Source: Owenia fusiformis | Lineage: Eukaryota > Annelida > Polychaeta > Sabellida > Oweniidae | Direction: 5' to 3' | Length of the DNA stretch: 64,000 nucleotides | NCBI GenBank assembly: GCA_903813345.2 | Contig: CAIIXF020000005.1 | Location: forward strand, 3,170,356 to 3,234,355 | Shown here: piece after piece, positions 23,165-34,578 of the stretch | Numbering within the stretch: position 1 is the first letter of the stretch | How the letters are laid out: every line of letters starts with the position of its first letter | The notes under the pieces: model-generated | The model's input: the letters and a program-made list of their open reading frames with translations, nothing else | What the model was told of the DNA's origin: nothing | The model's database searches: none | Made by a program: the position numbers and the translations under genes

Positions 23165-23430
23165 CAACATAATTGTACCAGTGAGCATTATTGGAGTCCC
23201 ACTTTTTTGTCATCAAAACGTCAGGAAAACCACAAATCAGTTTTTCCTCCGTTTGTACATATGTTGATAAGTATTCAAATTATTCAAGGAAACCTTTTAT
23301 TGGATTTTTCTTCAAATTGTGCATATATGTACTTCAAAGTTATGTAAAGTGTGTTTCTCATTCAAATACGAAATTCTCAATCATTTTTTTATCAGTTACC
23401 TATTGGATGGATATGCCAATGTTCACCTTG
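23165..23430. repeat. Interspersed repeat fragment
   Basis: It shares phrases with the repeats at 18400-20000 (cttttttgtcatcaaaacgtc, aggaaaaccac, ttcaaattgtgcatatatg). It is non-coding and adjacent to the 3' end of the transporter pseudogene. Confidence 0.5.
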
Positions 23431-23432
23431 CC

Positions 23433-24594
23433 TTATAGTCTTTGAGTTGTGGAAATTTTAAAAGTCTTATATCTCAAAGCCACATCTTTGCTTAGAGGTA
23501 GCACAATCTCCTGTAATGTTGTTTGTTTGTCTGTATTTTTATCAAGACAGATTTGTTGAACAGGTATGAGGAAGATACTGAAAATAACCAAACAACAACC
23601 TAGTAGCTCTAAAATATTGGAATGCCCGCTGTAGCTACTTTTGAAGATGGTTTACTGTAGAAGTATTCCTTGGACTATATTGAAAGTGAAGATAATAGTA
23701 GCAATTGAAGCTGGTAACAATTTCATGGTGATGATGTATCCAATATTGTAGCCAATACTCCCGACTGTGAAGCCAATGATACATAAGACATCATGGAGGT
23801 TATTTGGTCTCTTAAAGCCTTCAAAACATGTTCCTACAGCTGTGAAGGATATCCCGACAGCACTCATACTGAAAAACATTTCTGGAGATGAGGTGGTTTT
23901 CTTGATTAAAATGCTTGTAGAAATTGCCATTGCGCTCACATTTATTAAATCGATGAAGGCAATAATATATCCTTGCCAAATTGGTGGAATGCTTTCTGGT
24001 ACAATATGTGTGCCAATGATTAAGTTTGTAGTGCCATATGTAGTTTGATCTTCAGTTATTGAAGATGAATTCAATGTCCAAAATGGTTGTAACAATATAC
24101 TGGATTGCATGTATTTGAAAATCAGATTAGGTTGAGTCACAGATATGATTCCAGCTATACTGGTAACAACTGCACATATTTTGATTAGGTTTAGTGATTC
24201 CTTGAGAAATATCCGAGAAAGGATAACAACTAGTACAAGTCTTCCTGAGCTCATAATGCTGAAGATGCTTCCCATACCAGCCATGGTGCGCAGTCCAGCC
24301 ACCAACATGACTACAGCACTTGTGTATAGTGCACTGTTTATTAAACTAAAAATATTAGGCCTGCATGTATCTTGTATTCTTAAAGCGTTTGCATTTTGTC
24401 CTTGAGTTTTAATCAACCATATTGAAGCAATGAAAAGATGTGGAATCATCCTGAGAAATACCAGTTGAAAGTTCCCAATATCTCTATCACTGATCTACTG
24501 TACACATAATCCACCAAATGTTAGAGATGTAGAGGACAATATCCCTGTTAGAACACCAAGCAATCTCACTCTGTTCTCGGCATCATTGTGACAT
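23433..24594 (-). pseudogene. SLC35G/EamA-like transporter pseudogene
   Basis: Colinear with the intact paralogues at 24977-26197 and 34579-35799, from a decayed start near 24594 to a stop at 23433. Three lesions are visible against them. A two-base loss just after the ATG shifts the frame (paralogues read MSYND). A TAG replaces a glutamine in the GLCVQQLSDRD segment near 24498. A TAA replaces the tyrosine in the LLQYTIF segment near 23655. The longest surviving frame (24449-23652) keeps the signature RTMAGMGSIFSIMSSGRLVLVVIL and later membrane segments. It is more diverged than the other two copies and so probably the oldest duplicate. Confidence 0.85.
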
Positions 24595-24976
24595 ATTATT
24601 ATTTTCTCAATGTTAATTTCAAGTTGTTTCACCAGGTGTTATTTGTCTATTATAATGTGATTGCAATTTTTCTTGTCTTGTTTTAATTGTTTGAGCTCAC
24701 ATGGGGATATTATGCACATACACTTTATTTTTAGGATACACATATGTAATTTCTGTATATGCAAGCAGAAGTGTCAAAATGTTTCATTTTAGTTTCACAA
24801 AACTGCTATTTGTTGTACACAGTAATATGCACATTTATTTTTGCAATCACAATTTTCAACGTCTTTTCAGTTTGAGAGATACTGGCAATTTCTGTGATGA
24901 AAGGGATTGACTAAAATTCAGACTGGAAGTCTAAACAGGCCAGCTTTGGATTTAAGTAATATGTTAACCCATACTT

Positions 24977-26197
24977 TTAGTATTTCGATTTGTAAAGTTG
25001 TGGAAATTCAAAAGTCTTAGATTTTGTCAAAACCATGTCTTTGTTTGTACGTATCATAACCTGTTGTAATGTTGCTTTTTTGTGTTTATTATTCTCATCT
25101 AGACAAATGTTTTGAACAGGTATCAATAGAATACTGATAATAACCAAACAACATCCTAGTATCTCTAATATATTGGCATGTCCACTGTAGCTACTTTTGA
25201 AGATGGTATACTGTAAGATTACTCCAAGGACAATAGTGAATGTGAAGAGAATAGAAGCTAGTGATGCTGGTATAAGTTTCATTGTTATTATATAACCAAT
25301 ATTGTAGCCAATGCTACCGACTGTGAAGCCAATGATACATAAGACATCATGGAGGTTTTTTGGTGTCTTGAAGCCTTCAAAGCATATCCCTATGCCAGTG
25401 AGAAACATCCCAACAGCACTCATACTGAAAAACATTTCTGGAGACGATGTGGTTTTCTTAATCAATGTACTAGTAGTTATTGTCATTATGCTCACATTAA
25501 CTGCATCTATAAACACAATTATGTATCCCTGCCAAATTGGTGGAATACTTTCTGGTACATCGGTAGTACCATTGCTTGAGTTTAGAGTGTCAATGCTTGA
25601 GTTTGTAGGACAGATGTTGGTAGTACCAATGGTTGTGGTGCTAGTGTTTGTAATGTGGTCATCTATTTTTGAAGCACTATCTGTCCACAATCGTCGTAAC
25701 AAAACACTGGATTTAACATATTGGAAAATCAGATCAGGTTGTGTCACAGATATGATCCCAGCTATACTGATAATAACTGTAAATAATTTGATAAAGTTGA
25801 TCCTTTCCTTGAGAAATATTCGAGCAAGAATAACAACTAGTACCAGTCTGCCTGAATTCATTATGCTGTAGATGCTTCCCATACCAGCCATAGTGCGCAG
25901 TCCAACCACCAAAAGCAACACTGAGACTGTATACATCACACTATTTATTAAATTAAAGACATTATCTTCAACCTTTGAATATGTTATATTCTTTTCTCCT
26001 TGCATTTTAATCAACCATATTGAAGCAATAAAGAGATGAGGAATCATCCTGAGAAAGACCAGTTGAAAGTTCCCAATATCTCTATCACTGAGCTGCTGTA
26101 CACATAATCCACCAAATGTTAGAGATGTAGATGCCAGTATTCCTGTTAGAACACCTAGCAACCTCACTTGGTTCTTGTTGGAATCATTGTACGACAT
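24977..26197 (-). CDS. SLC35G/EamA-like drug/metabolite transporter superfamily protein
   Basis: A 406-residue multi-pass protein of about ten membrane helices, arranged as two EamA-like halves. The first half holds LTFGGLCVQQLSDRDIGNF and RTMAGMGSIYSIMNSGRLVL followed by ARIFLKERINFIK, which parallels the (A)ARIFLKE segment of SLC35G1-type proteins. A loop rich in Asn/Ser/Thr (NTSTTTIGTTNICPTNSS) precedes the second half (PPIWQGYIIVFID, FTVGSIGYNIGYIITMKL). The open frame extends upstream to 26401, but the start MSYNDSNKNQVRLLG at 26197 is chosen because the paralogue begins there. It lies intronless and antisense inside the 19.8-kb FANCI intron. Substrate is unknown; family members move nucleotide sugars or small metabolites. 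Confidence 0.88.
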   Translation of the reverse strand: MSYNDSNKNQVRLLGVLTGILASTSLTFGGLCVQQLSDRDIGNFQLVFLRMIPHLFIASIWLIKMQGEKNITYSKVEDNVFNLINSVMYTVSVLLLVVGLRTMAGMGSIYSIMNSGRLVLVVILARIFLKERINFIKLFTVIISIAGIISVTQPDLIFQYVKSSVLLRRLWTDSASKIDDHITNTSTTTIGTTNICPTNSSIDTLNSSNGTTDVPESIPPIWQGYIIVFIDAVNVSIMTITTSTLIKKTTSSPEMFFSMSAVGMFLTGIGICFEGFKTPKNLHDVLCIIGFTVGSIGYNIGYIITMKLIPASLASILFTFTIVLGVILQYTIFKSSYSGHANILEILGCCLVIISILLIPVQNICLDENNKHKKATLQQVMIRTNKDMVLTKSKTFEFPQLYKSKY

Positions 26198-27724
26198 TAT
26201 AATTATTTTCTCAATGTAAATTCTATTTGTTTCACTGCTTGTAATGTCTACTATAAATGAAATTGTAATTTTTATTTTCTTCATTTGATTTTTTTTACAA
26301 TGTGATATTTGGCATGGTATACACTTTATATTTGGCATATGCATGTAATTTCTGTATATGCAAGCAGACATGCCAGAAAGTTTGGGATATATTTCTGGCA
26401 ACAGATTTGTGGATGGACGTTAGGGTGGTCCAAAATATGGCGAAAAACCAACTTTGTTTCAGATCATCTTCCTCATTTCACTTACTGTTGTCCATGACCT
26501 AAAACACCTGCACACCAAATTTTAAGACCCAAATCACATGGGAAATTTACCCACGCTTCGACTGGAAATTCGGTTATTTCATGATTTTTTGCTTTTTTCG
26601 ATAAATTGTCATCTCCCTTTTCCTGGTATAATATGTTTCTATTTTTTCATAATAAACATTTTTGTAGGACTCTTTATTACTTCATAATACTAGGACCCAT
26701 ACACCAGATGTTGAGACCCAAATCCCATGGGAAATTTACCCACGCTTCGACTGAAAAATTGGGTTATTTCATGATTTTTTGCTATTTTCGATAGATTGCC
26801 ATCTCCATTTTCCTGGTATAAAATGGTAGATGTCTTTTCATAATAAATATTTTTGGATGACTCTTTATTACTTCATAATACTTAGGAACCCATACATCAA
26901 ACTTTGAGACCCAAATCTCATGGGAAATTTACCTACGCTTCGACTGAAAAATTGGGTTATTTCATATACAATACAATACATCTCTATTTTCCTGGTATTA
27001 TATGTTTCTATTTTTTATAATAAATATTTTGGGAGGACTCTTTATTACTTCATAATACGAGGAACCCATACCCCAAATATGCACCAAATTTTGAGACCCT
27101 GGCCCCATGAGAAATTAATTCATGCTTCAACCAAAAATTTGTGACTTTCTGCGAATTTTCTCCTATTTTCAATAGATCAACATTAATCTTATATTTAGTT
27201 TTTAAACATTTTAGGAGGACATTAATACGTTCTTAATACTAGGAACCCAAACATTTAATATGTACCAAATGTTTAGACCTGAAGCCCATGGGAAATTCAC
27301 GTTTGCTTTGATCATATACTTTTGATTTTTGTCCTTTAGAGCACCATATCATTGTTGTGTGATGTGCAATTTGTAATAAATTGTATTACACGTTGTCTTA
27401 ATTATCCTGTTTGGCCTTACATACGTTACATCGTGAAAGATGGTTATATAGTACTTGAAGGTAATTCCTTATTTTCAGTTTTAATGGCTTCCTAATTGGA
27501 GCCCCGTGTTTTTTCAGGAACACATAACTCATTCCATTCAGATGCACAAACAGTATATAAACATAGCACATAGTACATTATAGAAAATTACTAACCATCA
27601 ACTAATAATCTAAATACATATTTGAACTCAGTGTAAAATTGAAAGAGCTGACCAAGTATGGAATGAGTTCCAGAAATAACATTGGACTCCACTTAAAATT
27701 TCTGAACATACAGAATTACCTTAA

Positions 27725-27922
27725 GTGTTTCTCATTGCTCTTCCTATCTTCTACATTGTGTACTTTCAGGGCATGAACATTTTCAGAGAAATGACAAAGC
27801 TCAGTGGAAGCTCGAATCCCTTGAAGATTTGGTACAGGCTTACTGGTTACAACAGAGACCATGCCATTGATACGTACATTGATCAATCAAAAAATCATTT
27901 CTCCAAAGAAAATCAGATTTGA
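27725..27922 (+). other. Unassigned short open frame in the foldback element core
   Basis: Between the palindromic arms a 65-codon frame ends in a stop at 27922; from 27770 it reads GMNIFREMTKLSGSSNPLK and continues hydrophilic to KENQI. A 'tttcag' precedes it, so it could be a terminal exon or a captured host fragment. I do not recognise the family. It could equally be chance. Confidence 0.3.
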
Positions 27923-28768
27923 TGTTTGACCTTACCCTGCAAAGATGTGAGAAAGAATATAACATCTCACACAAATCCAAACAAAGTCCTGTGATGTATC
28001 CCTACTGAAACCAACAAACCAAATCTTCAAGGCATTTGAGTTGCTGTCGAGTCATCACTTCTTAATATTAACCACAGTATATAAATGTACAAGTAAAAGA
28101 TCCTAAATTTTCCCCAAACTACTGAATTTGTCGCCTTTCAATAAGACTTAAAGTCTTGATATTTAGGTGTTTTTTTGGATTAAGAAGGAATTACCATAAT
28201 GTTTATTAACATATTATGCCCCTAAAACATCATAAGCTATCATAAGCACCGATTTTCAGTCAAAGCATGGGTAACGTTCACATTGGATTTGGGTCTCAAA
28301 ATTTGGTGGATATTTGTTGTATGGGTTTTTAGTATTAGAAAGTAATAAAGAGTCCTCAAAAATGTTTATTATAAAAACATATCATACCAGGAAAATGGAG
28401 ACAGCAATTTATTGAAAATCGGAAAAAATGTGAAAATCACAATTTTTCAGTCAAACCATGGGTAAATTTCCCATGGGATTTGGGTCTCAAAATTTGGTGT
28501 ATGGGTTCCTAGTATTATGAAGTAATAAAGAGTCATCCAAAAATATTTATTATGAAAAAATAGAAACATATTATACCAGGAAAATGGAGACAGTAATCTA
28601 TTGAAAATCGGACAAAACTGTGAAAATCACAATTTTTCAGTCAAAGCATGGGTAAATTTCACATGGGATTTGGGTCTCAAAATTTGGTGTTTGGGCTCCT
28701 AGTATTATAAGTAATAAAGAGTCCTACAAAAATGTTTATTATGAAAAAATAGAAACATTTTATACCAG

Positions 28769-30473
28769 TGTAATTGGGCGAGTGGAAGGCCCGTGGGTGG
28801 CAATAAAATGTAACAGTAGATGTAGTTAAAATGTTCTCTAAAATATCTATTTGAAATACTCTGTGTATAACAGTCACAAAACTCTAGGCAACACTAACAA
28901 GTAAAGACAACACCCCAACTCAGTTACATGTGAGTGAAGGCTATTATATTGAATACAAAAACAGTGCGAAACAATCACACCATGAAAAGCTAAAAAACTG
29001 GTTTAAACAAAGGAAGCTAAAGTAGAAAGTATACAAAAGAATTGAAGACATTGGAATTAAATATTTGAAACACTGGTTTAAAGTAATGAAGGGACCTGTT
29101 AAAATGACATGGATGGGGATTGGTCAATATGAATAGAAGAAATATGAACAATGGAAAATGACCATGTTACATCCACGCGGACACGTCCTAATGCGTCCCG
29201 CATTAAGCCTTACTCGGCCACAAAATATGGAAAATATAAAACTTCACTTTTTTGAACAGTTTACAACATCTTTTAGTATGCCCTGGAGACTTGCAGAACC
29301 AACAGGTTATCATCGAATAGTAATCCACATTCTTCATTATTGTATTAAATCCAAAATCAACAGTTTCTCAACACTTTTGCTGCTATCTTATCGATATTGC
29401 CTACGCCACTGTCGCTATTTGTGCCTACCCCACTCCTGGTACCACTTACATATGAGATTATAAATACCAATGCTTACTGTCCATCATGAAAACACATTTT
29501 GAGAGGAGTTTTCAAAAAAGTCCCTGATCACTAAATACTTCATCTTTGAATGATGAATGTAGTATTGCACCAATTGGATATTTTCTTGAATTGGAAGGTG
29601 TTCACATCTAAACAACGTTCATCAGGTTCCTGACCGATATTCTGACAGTTTCATTCAAAAATTTGAATTAAGAATTCACACATAGTGAACTCTAAATACC
29701 AAATGAATAGTGGAAGTAATTCGAGATCAAAGACTAGTGAATTGATATCCTAGTGGATTTAACATACAGAGAGCGTCCATCAGTACATATATTGCACATT
29801 GGATTAGAAAATAACCAACTGGTGCCGTTAATGTCCTACCTGGATTTCCATTGGATCTTAATGTAGATAAAATGCCATCAAACGGATCAAAACTATTATT
29901 GGATACCTAATTGCCGTAATGGCTTATGAGTGGGTTTGATGCTAGATTATAACGAACTTTACTATATCCAGATGTTGAGAAGTTACAAATAGAAATGCAG
30001 GAATTATTTGGGAATTGCTATTTTCTGCATCAGAGGATACACACGTGAGAAACCCCACTCCTGGTACCAATGTAATTGGGCGAGTGGAAGGCCCGTGGGT
30101 GGCAATAAAATGTAACAGTAGATGTAGTTAAAATGTTCTCTAAAATATCTATTTGAAATACTCTGTGTATAACAGTCACAAAACTCTAGGCAACACTAAC
30201 AAGTAAAGACAACACCCCAACTCAGTTACATGTGAGTGAAGGCTATTATATTGAATACAAAAACAGTGCGAAACAATCACACCATGAAAAGCTAAAAAAC
30301 TGGTTTAAACAAAGGAAGCTAAAGTAGAAAGTATACAAAAGAATTGAAGACATTGGAATTAAATATTTGAAACACTGGTTTAAAGTAATGAAGGGACCTG
30401 TTAAAATGACATGGATGGGGATTGGTCAATATGAATAGAAGAAATATAAACAATGGAAAATGACCATGTTACA
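28769..30473 (+). mobile_element. Short non-autonomous LTR element (TRIM-like), young, inserted in the foldback element
   Basis: Two direct repeats of 403 bp lie at 28769-29171 and 30071-30473. Each starts TGTAATTGGG and ends CATGTTACA, the canonical TG...CA of LTRs. I noticed one base difference between them, so insertion was recent. CCAG flanks both sides (28765-28768 and 30474-30477), a 4-bp target duplication. The internal part is only about 900 bp and encodes no recognisable gag, protease or polymerase, so it depends on a partner element. Strand is nominal. Confidence 0.88.
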
Positions 30474-30689
30474 CCAGGAAAAAGGAGATGGCAATTTATC
30501 GAAAAAAGCAAAAAATCATGAAATAACCGAATTTTTCAGTCGAAGCGTGGGTAAATTTCCCATGGGATTTGGGTCTCAAAATTTGGTGTGCAGGTGTTTT
30601 AGGTCATGGACAACAGTAAGTCAAATGAGGAAGATGATCCGAAAGAAAGTTGTTTTTTTCGCCATATTTTGGACCACCGGACGTTGACC

Positions 30690-33150
30690 CTTTGAAATGC
30701 CTATGGACTTTGAGACTGGATTTTGTTTATCCCACATCATTTGAGACTGATTATTTTGTTCGAGGGGGATATAGAAAAGCCATCCGTTTGTGTGTCCGGG
30801 CAATAACTCAAATACCGGTTGACGGATTTCATTCAAATTTTATAGGTTTATGCATTATGGGTGTAGAACCTCTGCTCGAGAAGGAATTTTCAATATATGG
30901 TCGCTTAATTCAAAATGGTGGTTATTTTTCGGTAAAAATATAATCTTTGATAACTCAAATACTAGTGGATGGATTTGGTTAAAATTTATATGCTGTTGCC
31001 TGGGTACAAAGAGCCTTGCTCAAGAAAACATTTTCAAGATGGCCACCATATTATAAAATGGCGGCTATTTTTCGTAAATAAACATTATCTTTGATAACTC
31101 AGATACCGTTGAATGGATTTGGTTCAAATTTTACATGCTCGTGGTGTTATAGCATGACGGTTACGTCAAGGCGATTTGCAAAATTTTGTAACGATAACAA
31201 AAAATGGCGGATGGGAAAGACAGCATGCCCTCTTTCTCGCCTGTAGGCAAGATTCACAGATAAGATTTCCTTTTCAACTAGTTCCATTCGGTGACATATA
31301 TATGGATGGGTATAAAGACTGGGTCAAATCTGCCAGGTTGTTTACTAGAAGCGGAATATATAATAAGCTGTAAACTTACCGACTGAGAGTCCAAGTTCAT
31401 ATTTTTTAGTCCATTCTCGTGATTTCTCAGTAATTGTGCCTCAGAGCTACTCAAACTATTAACAGTAAGTAAACTGTGTATAAATAAGCAATAAAATGAC
31501 AAATCCAGAAAAGGGAGGTGGTCATATTGTAAATAATAATGTTTCAAACGCAATGTCGTTAGATGACTCACGTATGAATTCTATGGACGTTAATGTATTG
31601 TATAAGATGTACATTAGATATTTAGCAGACGGTTAGGTGCATGTACATCTTTCAAGTTAAGGTTGCTAGTTCTGAAAGCCTCTTTCCATGTAATTGTTAT
31701 AATGGGTAAGAAATAGAATATTGAATTGCTTATTGTTGTTTTCAGGACTCGCAAGAGACGCTCTTGTTTGAGCCTCTATAGGGCAAGGAAAAAATTGTGT
31801 CTTGCTTTATTTATGGAACCAATTTAAGTCAAAAAGATAGCAATGAAGAGGCAAAAGAAGAATTAGCATCAAGCACTGATGAATATGACAAAATTAATAA
31901 CAATGAATCTGGGATACATATTTGAACGAGGTTCGCGTAACCGTCAATCAATTTTTTGCGTAACCGCAACTTAAAAATACAATATTATGGCTTAAGTAGA
32001 ACATATTAGGTGGTTCCCAATGCTCAATTGGCTTTTTATGATCGTATCTAGGTTACATCTATATAACCTGAGGTCATGAGGCAATGTAGACCTTGCCCTA
32101 ACGACAAAAATAAACAAATTACTAAATTTTGTGTAGTTTTGAATTTCAAACTCAACAGTTTTTCGCTTATTTCATGTTATCCCCAGGCATTAATTTGCAA
32201 AGAATACATTCAAAATATACATTACTAAATGCATCACCGAATTCGATGCCTACAAAAATCGTTCATCCTTTCATTGATACACAGTAGAAGAAAATAATGC
32301 ACCAACCTTAGTTTTCTGTTCCATCGCGGCCATTTTATTTGATAAATCAGTGATCATAGTCGTCTAATCTCGTTTTCAGAGGTGTCGTAACCGTCATGCT
32401 ATAACACTGTGATGCTGATGCCTAGGGACATAGGAGCTCTGCTCGAGAAGGGATTTTCAAGATGGCAGCTAAATTTCAAAATGGCCACCATTTTTCATAA
32501 AAGAACGTAACCTTTGATAACTCAAATAACAGTTGACGGATTTGGTTCAAATTCTATATGCTGATGCCAAGAGACAAAGAAGTTCTGCTCAAGAAGACAT
32601 TTTCAAAATGGCCACTGAATTTAAAAATGGCTGCCATTTTTCGTAAAAAAACATAATAATTGATAACTCAAATACCAGTGGATGGATTCAAAGGCGTCAG
32701 CTGAATTTCAAAATGGCTGACATTTTTCATAAATAAAGGTATTCTTTGATAACTCAAATACCATTGGACGGATTTACTTCAAATTCTATATACTGATGCC
32801 TAGAGATAAACGAGCTCTGCTTGAGAAGAAATTTTCAAGGTCGCTGCTATTTATCGAGATCTCTGCCATTTTTCATTAAACATGTAATGTAATCCTTGAT
32901 AACTCAAGTACCAGTTGACGGATTTGAATTAAATTGTATATGCTGATGCCTTGGGACATAGGAGCTCTGCTAAACAAGAAATCAAAACATTACAGCTGAA
33001 TTTCAAAATGGCAACCATGTTTCATAAAAACATAATCTTTGATAATTCAAATACCAGAAGATGGATTTGGCTCAAATTTTATATGGCCACTATTTATCAA
33101 AACATGTTTTGTTTGGTGGGATTTGCTACTCCGTGGAGTTGCTGTTTTTC
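30690..33150. repeat. Invertebrate interspersed repeat with ~170-bp tandem units
   Basis: Units repeat the order: taactcaaataccagttgac, ggatttggttcaaattttat, atgctgatgcctaggg, gagctctgctcgagaag, ttttcaagatggc.gctgaa, tttcaaaatggccaccattt, ttcataaaaacataatcttt. About eight degenerate copies are visible, interrupted at 31140-32411 by another element. Related degenerate copies lie at 18400-20000. It is non-coding. Confidence 0.75.
31140..32411. mobile_element. Non-autonomous TIR DNA transposon, ~1.27 kb
   Basis: A 22-bp inverted repeat starts at 31144 (GTGTTATAGCATGACGGTTA...) and its perfect complement ends at 32407. Short ATGCT copies at 31135-31139 and 32412-32416 may be the target duplication, which would put the outer ends at 31140 and 32411. 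Sub-terminal copies of 'cgtaaccg' occur inside (about 31935-31965). Internal open frames are short and unrecognised. It splits a unit of the surrounding tandem repeat. Confidence 0.8.
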
Positions 33151-33179
33151 TAGTTGCTGTATGTTTTATGAATACTAGT

Positions 33180-34015
33180 ATCTACAACTATTTTTGATGT
33201 TTTGACTATTGGCTAACAATTTTCAATTTATTCTTCAACATGTATTGTAATGACCTAAGTATGAATTCTTTTCACATTAGATTGTGAATTGTTCTGTAAC
33301 AATTTTTGGTATTTTACCGTTGGAATTTGTGCTTACATATTCATAATGCAAAACTACTACTAGTATTTGTATAAGTCTGAATTCTAATTTTTTGGCATCA
33401 CTGTTTTCATAGTCTTCTCAGTTCTAGAGATATTGGCAATTTCTCAAAACAATAAGTTCAATTTTGTTAATACATCCAGCACTTTGATACATATAGCTTC
33501 AAAATAGTGATCAGTTGCTTAAGGAGTGAGTCTTCTAAAAATTATAGCTCTAGGAGTTGGTATTTCTGGTGTTGACCCTACCTTACTTTTGACAAGACAT
33601 TTCTTTTCACACATAAAGTTGTTTGCTACATTTTTGATTTTACAAAGTTGATTTCAGAAAGAGTTATTTTAATCTCTTTCGAAAATATGATTTTTTTGCC
33701 ATTTGAATATTTAGATCCACTGCATTTGTAAAACACATCATTTTGTCATCTTCATTGGACAAATTTTGAGTAAAGTTGCATTTTTTAACACATTTTGTAT
33801 CATACTATACAGGTTTTATAACATTTATGAATGAGACATTGATATTGCCTAGTTATTTCTATAATGAAATACAGTATCCTAATTTGACCAAATGTGCACT
33901 GTAAATAGCTGTGTACCATGGTACCAATTTAAACAGATCCCATTTTAAATGTCCCAGTGTAATAATTGTTTTAGTCTTTGTTACAATTTAAGTACGGTAA
34001 TACATAAATATTTGT
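33180..34015. other. Intronic AT-rich DNA, nothing recognised
   Basis: It lies between repeat DNA and the transporter fragment. No exon, RNA gene or repeat boundary could be supported. Confidence 0.35.
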
Positions 34016-34095
34016 TAACAACAATAATAAGATTTTATTAGTACTGATGCCCTTTTAGGGCCAAACATACATCGGATATAAAATATTATGAGAGA

Positions 34096-34371
34096 GAATA
34101 TTCCTACAGCACTAGTGTTTGTAATATGGTCATCAATTCTTGAAATACTATCTGTCCACAAGTGGTAACAAAACCCTTGATGGAGAGAGTGTATACATTG
34201 CACTATTTTTTAGATTAAATACGTTATTTCTAATCTCCAAATTTGTTATCTATTTTTCTCCTTGTGCTTTAATCAACCATATTGAAGCTATAAAAAGATG
34301 TGGAATCATTCTGAGAAAGACCAGTCGAAGTCGAAAGTTCCCAATATCTCTATCACTGAGCTGTTGGTCAG
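34096..34371 (-). pseudogene. Fragment of an SLC35G/EamA-like transporter gene
   Basis: Two pieces of the neighbouring gene are joined with the intervening membrane region missing: DDHITNTSA from the central loop (about 34100-34140) and the N-terminal part QLSDRDIGNF...LVFLRMIPHLFIASIWLIKAQG (about 34260-34371). It lies just downstream of the intact copy at 34579-35799 on the same strand and is best read as a truncated tandem duplicate. Confidence 0.8.
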
Positions 34372-34575
34372 GTCTGTAGCCAGGATTTGCAAAGGGGGTA
34401 CAATTTTTGTTAAATTCCAGTGGGGTTCGCTTTTGACAATTTTGGCCCAAAAATAGCCCAAATTACTTGAAAAGTGCTCAGAATGGTGAAAACTGCATGA
34501 TTGTGAAAGAATTTTTAGCCAAAGGGGTTCGAACTCCCAAACTCCCTCTGGAATACAGAAATACCTTAACACATA
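34372..34575. repeat. 'gtagccaggattt' interspersed repeat fragment
   Basis: It opens with gtctgtagccaggatttgc and carries 'ggggttcg' and 'aactccc' phrases, like the elements with cgtagccag ends at 60245-61512. It is inserted between the transporter fragment and the intact gene. Confidence 0.5.
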
Positions 34576-34578
34576 GTT

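Larger units (their letters stand above)
26422..30678. mobile_element. Foldback-type TIR element with ~1-kb palindromic arms built of a ~190-bp tandem repeat
   Basis: The left end (gggtggtccaaaatatgg at 26423) and right end (ccatattttggaccacc ending 30678) are inverted copies, and the complementarity continues inward for most of a kilobase. Each arm is itself tandemly repeated: the motif 'gggaaatttacccacgcttcg' recurs at about 190-bp steps near 26540, 26730, 26920, 27110 and 27290, and inverted from about 28240 to 28768 and from 30478 to 30678. GGACGTT flanks both ends (26415-26421 and 30679-30685), a 7-bp or slightly longer target duplication. Long TIRs and this duplication size fit MULE- or hAT-like/foldback elements. 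A young LTR element sits inside the right arm. Confidence 0.85.

Noticed and set aside
25311-25871. Plus-strand 186-codon frame opposite the transporter (and its counterpart at 34913-35344)
   Set aside because: It is an antisense shadow of the conserved transporter coding sequence, which has clear membrane-protein homology on the minus strand.
26198-26401. N-terminal extension of the transporter to 26401
   Set aside because: The paralogue at 35799 begins at the MSYND position, and the extension has no counterpart there.
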